Shown: positions 16,815 to 26,922, counted from the stretch's first letter. The stretch: DNA of 49,713 nt from an uncultured SAR92 cluster bacterium (GCA_902596775.1 CACJVE010000013.1:1-49713); one strand, 5' to 3'. Translations and numbers: made by a program. Notes: generated from the sequence alone by a model not told the origin.

Positions 16815-18358
16815 TAAAAAAGATATTCGTGCCTATCGATACAACAGCAATTGCTTTGGGGAGCAACGTTGTGGCGGAAATATTTGAGAATGCTTTAAAA
16901 GAGAATGGCTCAGACATTCAATTGATCAGAAATGGTTCAAGGGGAATGTTTTGGTTAGAGCCATTGATTGAATTTGAAAATAACAATGGCAGGTTTTCAT
17001 TCAAAAATGTTGTGCCCAGTGATGTTCTGCCGATTATGCAATTGCTCGAAGCTGATGATTTTGAAAATTTAGCAACGGGTAATGAAAAGTTTTTAGGAAA
17101 TACGAAAGAAATTGAATACTTGCAGAATCAAAGCCGACTTTCATTTTCAAAAGCTGGTATAGGAGATCCACTGTGTCTTGAGAATTATACTGCTCTGGGA
17201 GGATTTAAGGGGTTAAAAAAGGCTTTAGGTATGAAGCCTCAAGAGATAGTTGACGAAGTTAAAAATTCAGGCTTGAGAGGAAGGGGGGGTGCGGCATTCC
17301 CAACAGGAATAAAATGGCAGACAGTGCTTGACACAAAACATCCAAAGAAATATGTCGTTTGTAATGCGGATGAGGGGGATTCTGGAACTTTTGCGGATAG
17401 GCTTCTTATGGAGTCGGATCCTTACCAATTAATTGAAGGAATGATAATTGCTGGTGCCGCGGTTGGCTCTGATCAAGGTTATATTTACCTGAGATCAGAG
17501 TATCCATATGCTCATAAAACTCTAAATACAGCAATCTCAAAATGCTATGCGGAAGGATTCCTTGGCAAGAATATGCTGGGATCGAATATCTCCTTTGATT
17601 TAGAGGTCAGACTTGGTGCTGGCGCTTATATTTGTGGGGAGGAGACATCTCTTCTTGAAAGTTTAGAAGGCAAGAGAGGAATGGTGAGATCTAAGCCCCC
17701 GCTACCGGCGATAGAGGGACTATTTGGTTGCCCGACTGTCGTTAACAATGTTCTGACACTAGGTGCAATATCAATAATTCTAGGGCAAGGTGCAACGTTC
17801 TATCAAGATTTCGGAACAGGGCGATCCAGGGGTACTTTGCCGGTGCAATTGGCAGGAAACATAAAAAGAGGAGGTCTTATTGAAGTTCCATTTGGGGTAA
17901 CTCTCAAAGAGATTGTTGAAGGCTTTGGTAATGGAACACATAGTGGAAGACCAATAAAAGCAATTCAAGTTGGTGGTCCTTTGGGAGCTTTCGTACCAAA
18001 GCAACAATGGGATACCCCCCTTGATTACGAGGCATTTTCTGCTATTGGAGCCATGATAGGACATGGTGGAATAGTTGTTTTTGACGAAACCGCAAATATG
18101 TTTGATCAAGCTCGATTTGCTATGGAATTTTGTGAGATAGAGTCATGTGGAAAATGCACACCGTGCAGGATAGGCTCGACGCGAGGTATGGAAGTATTAG
18201 ATAAAATTGGATTGCAACAGGATGTTGATAGTAACTTAATTTTGCTTGAAGAATTATGCGATACGATGGAGAATGCTTCCCTGTGCGCAATGGGTGGGAT
18301 GACGCCATTTCCTGTCAAAAGCGCACTTGAATTATATAAAGAAGATTTTACATCATAA
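16811..18358 (+). CDS. fdsB: NAD-dependent formate dehydrogenase, beta subunit (NuoF-like, FMN and [4Fe-4S])
   Basis: 515 aa. The diaphorase subunit passes electrons from the iron-sulfur chain to NAD+. Residues 1-115 form an N-terminal thioredoxin-like domain without cysteines. Then come the NADH-binding loop RGRGGAAFPTG, the FMN region NADEGDSGTFADR, the GAGAYICGEET motif, and the [4Fe-4S] ligands ESCGKCTPCR with a later Cys in ENASLCAMG. The length is typical for FdsB rather than for NuoF alone. It overlaps fdsG by 4 bp and lies 20 bp upstream of fdsA. Confidence 0.96.
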   Translation: MIKKIFVPIDTTAIALGSNVVAEIFENALKENGSDIQLIRNGSRGMFWLEPLIEFENNNGRFSFKNVVPSDVLPIMQLLEADDFENLATGNEKFLGNTKEIEYLQNQSRLSFSKAGIGDPLCLENYTALGGFKGLKKALGMKPQEIVDEVKNSGLRGRGGAAFPTGIKWQTVLDTKHPKKYVVCNADEGDSGTFADRLLMESDPYQLIEGMIIAGAAVGSDQGYIYLRSEYPYAHKTLNTAISKCYAEGFLGKNMLGSNISFDLEVRLGAGAYICGEETSLLESLEGKRGMVRSKPPLPAIEGLFGCPTVVNNVLTLGAISIILGQGATFYQDFGTGRSRGTLPVQLAGNIKRGGLIEVPFGVTLKEIVEGFGNGTHSGRPIKAIQVGGPLGAFVPKQQWDTPLDYEAFSAIGAMIGHGGIVVFDETANMFDQARFAMEFCEIESCGKCTPCRIGSTRGMEVLDKIGLQQDVDSNLILLEELCDTMENASLCAMGGMTPFPVKSALELYKEDFTS

Positions 18359-18378
18359 AATGTTTTTAAGATGCTGAT

Positions 18379-21225
18379 ATGATTAGTTTTTATACTCCAC
18401 AAAAGGACTTTGGTACACAAGAAAGTCTCGACCAAGAAATGATTAATTTGTTTGTTGATGGTAAAAGTATTTCGGTCAAAAAAGGCACCTCAGTAATGCG
18501 GGCCGCAGCTGAGAACGGAGTAAAGATACCGAAGTTATGCGCGACTGATTCACTGAAGTCCTTTGGCTCATGCAGGATGTGTCTGGTTGAGATAGAGGGG
18601 AAAAAGGGTTATCCCGCTTCTTGTACAACACTCGTTGAATCTGGTATGTCTGTAAATACTCAAACTCCAAGGCTAGAGTCTTTAAGAAAAAATGTTATGG
18701 AGCTTTATATATCAGATCATCCATTGGATTGTTTGACATGCCCAACTAATGGTGATTGTGAACTTCAAGACACCGCTGGTGAGGTTGGTTTAAGATCTGT
18801 TCGTTACGGCTTCGATGGTGAGAATCATCTCGATTCAGAGAAAGACGAATCAAACCCTTATTTTACGTTTGATCCCTCAAAATGCATTGTTTGCTCAAGG
18901 TGTGTAAGGGCGTGTGAAGAGACTCAAGGAACGTTTGCCCTGACAATAGATGGAAGGGGTTTTGATTCTAAAGTAAGCTTCGGTGAAGCAGATTCATTTA
19001 TGGATTCGGATTGCGTTTCTTGTGGAGCCTGTGTTGCGGCTTGTCCTACCGCTACTTTGACCGAAAAATCTATTATCGAAAAAGGAAAGCCTGAGCACTC
19101 TGTGATAACCACCTGTGCATATTGTGGTGTAGGTTGTTCTTTTCAAGCAGAAATGAAGGGTAATGAAGTCGTGAGGATGACGCCTAACAAGAATGGCAGA
19201 GCAAATGAGGGGCATGCTTGTGTGAAAGGCAGGTTTGCGTTTGGATATGCAACTCACAAAGACAGAATTACGACTCCAATGATCAGAGAGTCAATAGATT
19301 TGCCTTGGGAAAAGGTTTCCTGGAACCAGGCGACGGAATTTGCAGCGGATAAGCTCAGAAAAATTCAAAAGCAATATGGGAAAGGAAGTATTGGGGCTAT
19401 TTCATCATCACGCTGCACCAATGAAGAAGTATACCTAGTCCAGAAAATGGTAAGAAAGGGTTTTGGAAATAATAACATTGATACTTGTGCGCGAGTATGT
19501 CACTCGCCAACTGGATTTGGATTGAAGACAACACTGGGTGAGTCAGCAGGTACTCAAACTTTCGAATCTGTATCTAAAGCCGACGTTGTCATCGTGATGG
19601 GTGCTAATCCAACAGAGGCTCATCCAGTCTTTGGATCAAGGTTAAAGAGAAGACTTAGAGAGGGAGCTCGTCTGATAGTAATCGATCCTCGAAAAATAGA
19701 GCTTGTAGATGCACCTCATATAAAGGCAGATCACCACTTGCCAGTAAGACCAGGTACAAATGTAACGGTGCTGAATTCGATGGCCCACGTTATTCTTACC
19801 GAGAAGTTGCACTCTCAAGATTATATTTTAGACCGATGCGACCATGTCGAGTTCGATCAATGGGCAGATTTTATCGCGGATCAGCGTCATTCTCCAGAAA
19901 TGACTGAGAAGTATAGTGGAGTGCCAGCGCTTGAGTTAAGAAAAGCTGCGAGATTATACGCAAAAGGTGGAAATGGAGCTATATTTTATGGTCTTGGAGT
20001 TACCGAGCATAGTCAAGGATCCACTGCAGTCATGGCAATAGCAAATCTTGCGATGTTAACTGGAAACTTGGGCAGAGACGGTGTTGGTGTAAATCCATTG
20101 AGAGGCCAAAATAATGTTCAAGGGTCCTGCGATATGGGTTCCTTTCCGCACGAGCTTCCTGGATATCGACATATCTCGATTGAAGAGACAAGAAATTTAT
20201 TTGAGAATGAGTGGAATGTGGAGTTGGATCCAGAGCCCGGTTTGAGAATTCCAAATATGTTCGACTCAGCCATGGATGGCCATTTCAGAGGTCTTTATTG
20301 TCAAGGTGAGGATATTGCTCAATCCGATCCTAATACTCAGCATGTCGAAGCTGCGTTAAGGTCTCTTGACTGCCTTATTGTGCAAGATATCTTTCTCAAT
20401 GAAACTGCAAAGTTTGCTCATGTATTTCTTCCTGGTGCTTCATTTCTTGAAAAGGATGGGACATTTACAAATGCAGAGCGAAGAATTTCGAGAGTGCGTC
20501 AAGCGATACCGCCATTGAGCGGAAAAGCAGATTGGGAGGCCACTTTAGCGCTCGCCAATGCTCTTGGTTGTGATATGCATTATGATCATCCATCGCAAAT
20601 AATGGATGAGATATCTAAATTAACACCAACATTTAGCGGTGTGTCATATGAGAAGCTGGATTCATTGGGAAGTATTCAGTGGCCTTGTAATGACAGTACT
20701 CCTGAGGGCACACCTATCATGCATGTTGATAGTTTTGTAAAGGGAAAGGGGTCGTTCGCTATTACAGAGTATGTAGCCTCTGAAGAGAGAGCTAATCGAA
20801 GGTTTCCACTGCTCCTAACTACCGGAAGAATCTTATCTCAGTATAATGTTGGTGCTCAAACACGTCGAACTGAAAATGTGTCTTGGCACGCTGAGGATAC
20901 GCTCGAAATTCACCCGCATGATGCGGAAGAACGAGGCATCCGTCATGGTGATTGGGTTGGCATTAAAAGCCGCGTTGGCGAAACTGTTCTCCATGCAAAC
21001 ATTACTACAAAAGTTAAACCCGGAGTAGTTTATACTACATTTCATCATCCAGTTTCGGGAGCCAATGTGATAACTACAGATAACAGTGATTGGGCTACGA
21101 ATTGCCCAGAGTATAAAGTAACTGCGGTTCAAGTAAGCAAAGTAAATGCGCCCTCAAATTGGCAGCTTCAACAACAGAAATTTGATGCGAAACAAAAGGA
21201 TTTCTTGTCCGAAGCTAAAATCTAA
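18379..21225 (+). CDS. fdsA: NAD-dependent formate dehydrogenase, alpha catalytic subunit (Mo, bis-MGD)
   Basis: 948 aa. It oxidises formate to CO2 at a molybdenum bis-MGD centre. Domains in order: an N-terminal [2Fe-2S] domain (CRMCLVEIEG), a C-x2-C-type cluster domain with HPLDCLTCPTNGDC, two ferredoxin-type [4Fe-4S] motifs (CIVCSRCVRAC and CVSCGACVAAC), a proximal cluster (CAYCGVGC) and the large molybdopterin fold. The Mo ligand is an ordinary cysteine, Cys374 in RVCHSPTG, not selenocysteine. The ATG at 18379 is preferred over an internal ATG because the encoded KDFGT segment is usual near the N-terminus of FdsA. Confidence 0.97.
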   Translation: MISFYTPQKDFGTQESLDQEMINLFVDGKSISVKKGTSVMRAAAENGVKIPKLCATDSLKSFGSCRMCLVEIEGKKGYPASCTTLVESGMSVNTQTPRLESLRKNVMELYISDHPLDCLTCPTNGDCELQDTAGEVGLRSVRYGFDGENHLDSEKDESNPYFTFDPSKCIVCSRCVRACEETQGTFALTIDGRGFDSKVSFGEADSFMDSDCVSCGACVAACPTATLTEKSIIEKGKPEHSVITTCAYCGVGCSFQAEMKGNEVVRMTPNKNGRANEGHACVKGRFAFGYATHKDRITTPMIRESIDLPWEKVSWNQATEFAADKLRKIQKQYGKGSIGAISSSRCTNEEVYLVQKMVRKGFGNNNIDTCARVCHSPTGFGLKTTLGESAGTQTFESVSKADVVIVMGANPTEAHPVFGSRLKRRLREGARLIVIDPRKIELVDAPHIKADHHLPVRPGTNVTVLNSMAHVILTEKLHSQDYILDRCDHVEFDQWADFIADQRHSPEMTEKYSGVPALELRKAARLYAKGGNGAIFYGLGVTEHSQGSTAVMAIANLAMLTGNLGRDGVGVNPLRGQNNVQGSCDMGSFPHELPGYRHISIEETRNLFENEWNVELDPEPGLRIPNMFDSAMDGHFRGLYCQGEDIAQSDPNTQHVEAALRSLDCLIVQDIFLNETAKFAHVFLPGASFLEKDGTFTNAERRISRVRQAIPPLSGKADWEATLALANALGCDMHYDHPSQIMDEISKLTPTFSGVSYEKLDSLGSIQWPCNDSTPEGTPIMHVDSFVKGKGSFAITEYVASEERANRRFPLLLTTGRILSQYNVGAQTRRTENVSWHAEDTLEIHPHDAEERGIRHGDWVGIKSRVGETVLHANITTKVKPGVVYTTFHHPVSGANVITTDNSDWATNCPEYKVTAVQVSKVNAPSNWQLQQQKFDAKQKDFLSEAKI

Positions 21226-22028
21226 TGTCTCAAAGTATTGAAAAGTCTGTTTCAAGAACTGTTTGGGAAAATTCAACAAGCAAAACTTCTAAAGATATCA
21301 TTGCATGCGAAACTCCTGTAGCGCTCGTTTACAACGGTATATCTCACATAGTTATGATGGTTACTCCTAATAATTTAGAGGATTTTGCTTATGGGATAAG
21401 TTATACCGAAAATATTATAGGCGATGCGACAGAGATATATGATATTGAAATTGATGAGATAGCAAATGGCATTGAGGTAAAAATTAATCTTTCTTCGAAG
21501 GCATTCGCTGGTTTAAAAAATAGTAGAAGAAATTTAATAGGTGCTACTGGATGTGGGATATGTGGGAGGGAATCTCTTGAGCAGTTTAAAACTCCCAGTA
21601 CTGATATCAAGTTTGAAGGTTGTTTTAAAAATAAGGCGATTCAAAATGCGATTTCTAATTTATCTGAGTATCAAGACCTAAATAATAAGACGGGATCCGT
21701 TCATGGTGCGGCTTGGTGCGATGAAAAAGGGAATATCATTTATATAAGGGAAGATGTGGGCCGTCACAATGCATTGGACAAGCTAATAGGTCTATTGCTC
21801 AGGAAGCGACGTGATAAAAGAGGATTTGTAATTGTTACTAGTCGAGCAAGCTTTGAGATGGTCACAAAAGTTGCTGTTGCAAACATTCCATTATTGGTAG
21901 CAGTCTCAGCTCCAACCTCTATGGCTGTTGAAGTTGCAGAGAAAGCAGGGGTCGCATTGGTGGGGTTCGCTCGTCCTAATAGACATGTGATTTATAGTAA
22001 CCAATCAAATTTCATAGAGAGTTATTAG
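21225..22028 (+). CDS. fdhD: Formate dehydrogenase accessory sulfurtransferase
   Basis: 267 aa (FdhD; FdsC in the fds operon). It delivers sulfur to the molybdenum cofactor before insertion into FdsA. Family features are ETPVALVYNG near the N-terminus, the GATGCGICG motif with the CxxC cysteines, and GREDVGRHNALDKLIG (written here in part). The start overlaps the fdsA stop by one base (TAATG). Confidence 0.95.
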   Translation: MSQSIEKSVSRTVWENSTSKTSKDIIACETPVALVYNGISHIVMMVTPNNLEDFAYGISYTENIIGDATEIYDIEIDEIANGIEVKINLSSKAFAGLKNSRRNLIGATGCGICGRESLEQFKTPSTDIKFEGCFKNKAIQNAISNLSEYQDLNNKTGSVHGAAWCDEKGNIIYIREDVGRHNALDKLIGLLLRKRRDKRGFVIVTSRASFEMVTKVAVANIPLLVAVSAPTSMAVEVAEKAGVALVGFARPNRHVIYSNQSNFIESY

Positions 22029-22035
22029 TACTAAA

Positions 22036-22254
22036 ATGACAAATCAACGTTTATTGAAAATGCTTAATCAAATATCAATCAATCTTTCATCACACAGATC
22101 CGTCGAGGATGCGGCTGAGCTGGTAAAAAGTCATATAATTAAGTTTTGGTCGAGGCCTATGCGAACTGAAATTGCGTCGGTGTCCCTAAAGGGTATTGAA
22201 ATGAATGAGGTGTCTAGACGTGCCATTGAGAAACTCAAGAGCCTGGAAAAATAG
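22036..22254 (+). CDS. fdsD: Formate dehydrogenase delta subunit
   Basis: 72 aa. Short helical protein with the FdsD pattern: LLKMLNQISINL, then VKSHIIKFWSRPMR, then a C-terminal AIEKLKSLEK. FdsD is needed for maturation or stability of the enzyme in characterised fds operons. It is the last gene of the frmA-to-fdsD run and ends 14 bp from the convergent sulfatase gene. Confidence 0.9.
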   Translation: MTNQRLLKMLNQISINLSSHRSVEDAAELVKSHIIKFWSRPMRTEIASVSLKGIEMNEVSRRAIEKLKSLEK

Positions 22255-22268
22255 GATTAAAAATCACA

Positions 22269-23807
22269 TTAATTTGGGTTTAAATGATCAAACTGTTTAT
22301 CAATAACTGATTCGCTTCGCTGGACAGACTGCATAAATTTATTAAATTCGTTTAGAACAATACTTGAATTTTCAATCGGTCGGCTTTTGCTCAAGTCTTC
22401 ACTAATATTAGTTTCAAGATCGATAACAATTGGTGGCTCGTGTATTTTTCGCAGAGGTGGAGCACCAAAAGCTCCCTCTGTTATGAAATGTAATTTTTGA
22501 TTACCTACTCTGAAGGCTCTCAATTCTGAACCAGAAAAATATGGAATGAAATTCCGGTCACTAGTCGTTTTTTTCTTCAAAGTATTCGATAAATCAATGC
22601 TATTTGGTAAGTTTTTATTAGATTTTATCGATGCTAGGCTTAAAAAGGTCTCAAAAATATCTGTTTGAACACCAAAGCTTTCTATTTCACCTGGTGACAC
22701 ATCAGCACCGTAAAAATATGTTGTCACCCTCATGCCACCCTCAAAAGTTGTCCCTTTACCATCTCTCAAAGGTAGCGATGTGCCAGCATGGTTTAGGTAA
22801 GATAGCCAAGGACCATTATCGCTGGTGAATATCACATAAGTTTCCTTTTGTAGATCTAAAGATTGAAGTATTTTTAATACCTCTCCCACGCTCCAGTCTA
22901 TCTCTTGAATAACATCGCCATATATTCCTTTGTTACTTTTCCCCTCAAACTCTTTTGACACAAATAGTGGAACATGAGGCATGCTATGAGAGAGAAAAAC
23001 AAAGAAGTTACGATCAGCCTTATCAGCTTCTTTAATAAATTCTACTGCTTCATTTGTGAAATGCATCGTGGCTAGATTTTGATTGAAAGGCTTTTCGATT
23101 ATCTCATCAATGTAGATGTCGTTTGGACCTTTGAAACTTCTAATCATTGGAACATTCCAGTCAGTTATTTTTGGGCTAAAAATTTTCTCCCTTAAATCCT
23201 TTGAGACCATACTCCACTTATTACCTGATTGTTTCCATGGCACGAAAACACTTGTTGAGGTGATCCCTTCAATATCCCAATCCATATCATTTGAGTAGGG
23301 TATCCCAACCCATTTATCAAATCCGTGTCGAGTAGGATAAAATTTTTTCATATCCCCTAAATGCCATTTCCCAAACAAACCGGTCGAATAGTTATTTTGT
23401 TGCAGTATTTCAGGTAATGTGTTTAATTCACTCGGAATACCTTGGGAGCTACCCGGAAAGAAAACTGATATCTTATCCCCGTAAATTCCTGAGCTAATTG
23501 GTAATTTTCCGGTTAAAATAGCTCCTCTGCTTGGAGTGCACACTGAGCCTGCAGAGTAGAAATTCGTCCATGTTTGTCCAAATTTAGCTAATCTATCGAT
23601 GTTTGGCGTTTTAAGTAGTCCATCACTGAATTTCCCGACATCAGAGTAACCCATGTCATCAACATAAATTAATATAAAATTGGGAGTCTTAATGTCATTA
23701 CTGACGTGTTTATCAAATCCTGCATCCACAAAACTCGGCTTTAAGGATAATAGTGAGATAATCACAACAGTGAGGGTAGCAAAGTTTTTATTAATGCAAA
23801 GTTTCAT
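22269..23807 (-). CDS. Arylsulfatase-family sulfatase, exported
   Basis: 512 aa. Residues 8-29 are a signal peptide, so the enzyme is periplasmic or secreted. It is a type I sulfatase: the metal-binding segment LIYVDDMGYSD and the sulfatase signature CTPSRG, whose Cys90 would be converted to formylglycine. GKWHLGD and the HSMPHVPLF segment supply further active-site residues, and FTSDNG the last metal ligands. The substrate is likely a sulfated polysaccharide or sulfate ester. No formylglycine-generating enzyme is in this window. It is divergent from the DUF5916 gene; a shared 132-bp regulatory gap lies between. Confidence 0.9.
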   Translation of the reverse strand: MKLCINKNFATLTVVIISLLSLKPSFVDAGFDKHVSNDIKTPNFILIYVDDMGYSDVGKFSDGLLKTPNIDRLAKFGQTWTNFYSAGSVCTPSRGAILTGKLPISSGIYGDKISVFFPGSSQGIPSELNTLPEILQQNNYSTGLFGKWHLGDMKKFYPTRHGFDKWVGIPYSNDMDWDIEGITSTSVFVPWKQSGNKWSMVSKDLREKIFSPKITDWNVPMIRSFKGPNDIYIDEIIEKPFNQNLATMHFTNEAVEFIKEADKADRNFFVFLSHSMPHVPLFVSKEFEGKSNKGIYGDVIQEIDWSVGEVLKILQSLDLQKETYVIFTSDNGPWLSYLNHAGTSLPLRDGKGTTFEGGMRVTTYFYGADVSPGEIESFGVQTDIFETFLSLASIKSNKNLPNSIDLSNTLKKKTTSDRNFIPYFSGSELRAFRVGNQKLHFITEGAFGAPPLRKIHEPPIVIDLETNISEDLSKSRPIENSSIVLNEFNKFMQSVQRSESVIDKQFDHLNPN

Positions 23808-23939
23808 AGATTACTATTCAGATAATAAAAAGTTATTATGGGTGCAAGGTTGATTGAACTGATCTTTAAAATTAAAAGTATCAATTTTTATTATATTACC
23901 ACCCCATTATGTAATTAATTCACTTAACGATGCTTTTAA

Positions 23940-26153
23940 ATGAATTTTTTTATTAGATTAACTTTTTTATGCTCATTTTTTTTGAGCTCTTTGTCAAATT
24001 CGACTTCATTTAAAGAAATCACTCTCAATCCATGTTCCTCTGACCAGTGCTCAGTCTCTCCAAGGATTGACGGAGATATCAAAACTGGTGAGTGGAGAAG
24101 CGCAGTTTCTTTTGGCGATTTAGTTCAAGTTAGGCCAATTGAACTAGATAATCCTACTGAAAAAACAACGATTCTTGTCATGGTTTCAAACTCTACTCTT
24201 TTTATCGGAGCGAAGCTTTTTTACGAAAAAACTGAAAATATTGTTGCAAAAGTATCAAGACAGGGAGCAAACGTCTCAAACGATGATTTTATAAGGATTC
24301 AACTAGATCCGTTTAACTCAAAGAAAGCAGGATATCGTTTTCAAGTAAATATGAACGGTGTGAGGAATGAGGGAATATTTTTGAATATAACATCCGTTAA
24401 TGAAGATTGGACAGCAATTTGGGAGGCCCAAGCAAAGAAAACATCATATGGCTGGTCTGCTGAGATGGCAATCCCGCTAAAGAGTTTAAGTTTTGATTCA
24501 GATATTAATACTTGGGGATTCAATGTTTTTAGATATATATCAAAAAAGAATGAGCTAATATCTTGGGTTTCCAAAAATCAAGAATCAAATATAAGCGTTT
24601 CGGGCAGCTTGATTGGAATAGAGGGCGTTGACGAGGGAACTGGATTAGATATTGTTCCAAATATAAGTTATCAAAGTTTTAAAAATACTCAAACAGGAGA
24701 TTCAGATCAAAGATTTCAGCCTTCATTAGACATCTTTTATAAAGTCACTCCTTCCTTAAATGGGGCTCTCACTTTTAATACGGATTTTTCAGCGACAGAA
24801 GTTGATGATAGACGAGTTGATTTATCTCAATTCAGCCTATTTTTTCCAGAAAAACGTGCTTTTTTCTTAAGAGAATTCGATATTTTTGATTTTGGAGGTA
24901 TTGGTGGAGATTTTTCTTATAGCCGCTTTGGCGGTTCTCAATCACAGAATGCGCGACCATTTTTTTCACGTAAAATTGGACTTAGCAGAGATGGCTCACC
25001 TGTTGATATTATCGGTGGAGCAAAATTGAGTGGTCGTCTAAAAGGATATGATTTAGGCTTTTTAATTGTTGAGCAAGATAACTATGCAGATATTAATCAA
25101 AAAGATTTAATGATTGGTAGGGTATCAAAAAATATACATCAAAACGCCACACTTGGTCTTATCCATACGAGAGGAAATCCGAGATCAAATGAAGACAATA
25201 GTTTGACAGGTATTGATTTCCGTTATAGAGATTCCTCTAGAAAAAATCAGATTTTTGAGGGGAACATGTGGTACCAAAAAAGTTCTACTCCAAATATTAA
25301 GGAAGGTCAGGAGGCCTTTGGTTTATCATTGTCTATGCCAAATCCAAATGGATACCGAGCCTTAATTCAATATCAAAGTGTGGGCGAGAATTTTAATCCA
25401 GCGCTTGGTTTTGTGAGTAGGCGAGGTGTTCAGCTTCGTCGAGGTGTTTTAGGGTATATCAAACAACTGAAGAACAACTCGCTAATCCGTAAAATTTACT
25501 CAGGAGCAGATGTCGCTCACTGGACATTTGAAGAGTCTGGGCGACTTCAATCTTCCACTGAATTTTATAGGCTTATAGATGTTGAATCCAACATTGGAGA
25601 TAAATTCAACATTTCTTATGTCAGATTTGGAGAGGGAATTTATGAAGATATAAATCAGCCTTTTGCAGATCTTGGAATTATCTTGCCGAAACAAGAATAT
25701 AGTTGGGATCGTTACGGTATTTATATTCGTACATCAAAATCTAGACCAGTTGATTTTAAAATGAACTACTATTCGGGTGATTACTACACAGGTAGAAGGG
25801 ACTCTGGTTCTATAGATATTGGGTTTCGACCGACTCCTGAGATTGATCTTTCGGTTGATTACAATTACTGGGATGTTGAATTACCCGAGGGCGAATTTGT
25901 CCTGAGACAAATTGATACAAAATTTTCATGGTCGTTTTTGCAAAATTTTTCATGGGTTACTGTGATTCAGTATGACAATATTTCCAAAAACTTAGGTTTT
26001 AATTCTCGTATTCATTGGACTAAAAGAGCCGGCGAAAATGTGTACGTTGTATTCACCAATAATTACTTGGAGCTTGATGAAAATAATTCTAAGGATTTTA
26101 AACTCTTGACTAGAGACGCCTCAATTAAAGTAAACTACACAATAAGATTTTAA
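23940..26153 (+). CDS. CBM9-like/DUF5916 outer-membrane beta-barrel protein
   Basis: 737 aa. A signal-peptide-like N-terminus (residues 1-22) is followed by a CBM9-like beta-sandwich (about 35-210, including PRIDGDIKTGEW and a final ISWVSKNQ segment). The rest is strand-rich with aromatic girdles and ends in an outer-membrane-type C-terminal Phe (KVNYTIRF), as in DUF5916 proteins. The function of the family is not established; carbohydrate binding at the surface is plausible. Divergent pairing with a sulfatase suggests use of a sulfated glycan. No clear ribosome-binding site is seen before the ATG. Confidence 0.82.
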   Translation: MNFFIRLTFLCSFFLSSLSNSTSFKEITLNPCSSDQCSVSPRIDGDIKTGEWRSAVSFGDLVQVRPIELDNPTEKTTILVMVSNSTLFIGAKLFYEKTENIVAKVSRQGANVSNDDFIRIQLDPFNSKKAGYRFQVNMNGVRNEGIFLNITSVNEDWTAIWEAQAKKTSYGWSAEMAIPLKSLSFDSDINTWGFNVFRYISKKNELISWVSKNQESNISVSGSLIGIEGVDEGTGLDIVPNISYQSFKNTQTGDSDQRFQPSLDIFYKVTPSLNGALTFNTDFSATEVDDRRVDLSQFSLFFPEKRAFFLREFDIFDFGGIGGDFSYSRFGGSQSQNARPFFSRKIGLSRDGSPVDIIGGAKLSGRLKGYDLGFLIVEQDNYADINQKDLMIGRVSKNIHQNATLGLIHTRGNPRSNEDNSLTGIDFRYRDSSRKNQIFEGNMWYQKSSTPNIKEGQEAFGLSLSMPNPNGYRALIQYQSVGENFNPALGFVSRRGVQLRRGVLGYIKQLKNNSLIRKIYSGADVAHWTFEESGRLQSSTEFYRLIDVESNIGDKFNISYVRFGEGIYEDINQPFADLGIILPKQEYSWDRYGIYIRTSKSRPVDFKMNYYSGDYYTGRRDSGSIDIGFRPTPEIDLSVDYNYWDVELPEGEFVLRQIDTKFSWSFLQNFSWVTVIQYDNISKNLGFNSRIHWTKRAGENVYVVFTNNYLELDENNSKDFKLLTRDASIKVNYTIRF

Positions 26154-26186
26154 CTTTACATTCATTTAATTTTAAGTGTGGATGAA

Positions 26187-26654
26187 ATGGCAAACTTAAC
26201 TCATTTAAATGATTTGGGCGATGCAGAGATGGTAGATATTACGTCTAAAGAAGCTACCGCGAGAACTGCCACTGCGGAGGCTCTTGTCGATCTAACGCCA
26301 AAAGTAGCCAAAGCTATAAGCGACAAAACACTTGAAAAAGGTGATTTATTCTCTACGGCTCGAATTGCCGGGATTCAGGCAGCAAAGAGATGTTCGGAAT
26401 TAATTCCTCTCTGTCACACCATACCCATCTCAAAGATATCCGTGAAATTCGAACAAGACAAAAGTGTTTTGAGAATAGAAGTTTTCTGTAAATCCTATTT
26501 TAAAACTGGTGTTGAGATGGAAGCTTTAACAGCCGCTTCAGTGAGTGCTTTGACTATTTATGATATGTGTAAAGGAATCGATAAGGGTATAGTAATTGGT
26601 CAAGTACGCCTTATTGAAAAAACTGGCGGTAAATCAGGCACCTGGAGAGTTTAG
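26187..26654 (+). CDS. moaC: Cyclic pyranopterin monophosphate synthase
   Basis: 155 aa from the ATG at 26187; a GTG 9 bp upstream is possible but has no ribosome-binding site. It converts the MoaA product to cyclic pyranopterin monophosphate, the first stable molybdenum-cofactor intermediate. Signatures: LTHLNDLGDAEMVDI, the ELIPLCHTIPIS motif with catalytic His, GVEMEALTAAS, and the Lys-rich end KTGGKSGTW. It opens the same-strand cofactor operon that runs to moaA. Confidence 0.95.
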   Translation: MANLTHLNDLGDAEMVDITSKEATARTATAEALVDLTPKVAKAISDKTLEKGDLFSTARIAGIQAAKRCSELIPLCHTIPISKISVKFEQDKSVLRIEVFCKSYFKTGVEMEALTAASVSALTIYDMCKGIDKGIVIGQVRLIEKTGGKSGTWRV

Positions 26655-26655
26655 A

Positions 26656-26922
26656 ATGTCATCGAAAGGTATTTTTAGACTACTTTTTTTTGGCCGACTG
26701 AGAGATATTTCTCATAATATTGATGAAAATCAGGCAATTAAAGATGAAATCCGTTCTATTAAAGATTTAACCTCATGGTTAGATGCCAAGGACCCTGTTT
26801 TGGGAAAAGAGCTTGTTAAGCCTTTCGTCCTAGTCTCTGTAAATAAGAATATAGTAAAGAACGATTACATAATTAGTGAAGGTGATGAGGTGGCCTTCTT
26901 ACCACCCGTCACTGGTGGTTAA
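26656..26922 (+). CDS. moaD: Molybdopterin synthase small subunit (sulfur carrier)
   Basis: 88 aa, ubiquitin-fold sulfur carrier. It starts with LLFFGRLRD and ends with the essential C-terminal Gly-Gly (PPVTGG), which is thiocarboxylated by MoeB and then feeds molybdopterin synthase. The start ATG at 26656 lies one base after the moaC stop. A longer in-frame reading from 26596 overlaps moaC and is not preferred. Confidence 0.93.
   Translation: MSSKGIFRLLFFGRLRDISHNIDENQAIKDEIRSIKDLTSWLDAKDPVLGKELVKPFVLVSVNKNIVKNDYIISEGDEVAFLPPVTGG

Noticed and set aside
16811-17150. Cysteine-free N-terminal domain of FdsB as a degenerate defect
   Set aside because: FdsB-type subunits commonly carry a thioredoxin-like N-terminal domain that need not hold a cluster, so this is not abnormal.
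26596-26655. Longer N-terminus for moaD
   Set aside because: It overlaps the conserved end of moaC, and the added residues are unlike MoaD; the ATG at 26656 fits the family.
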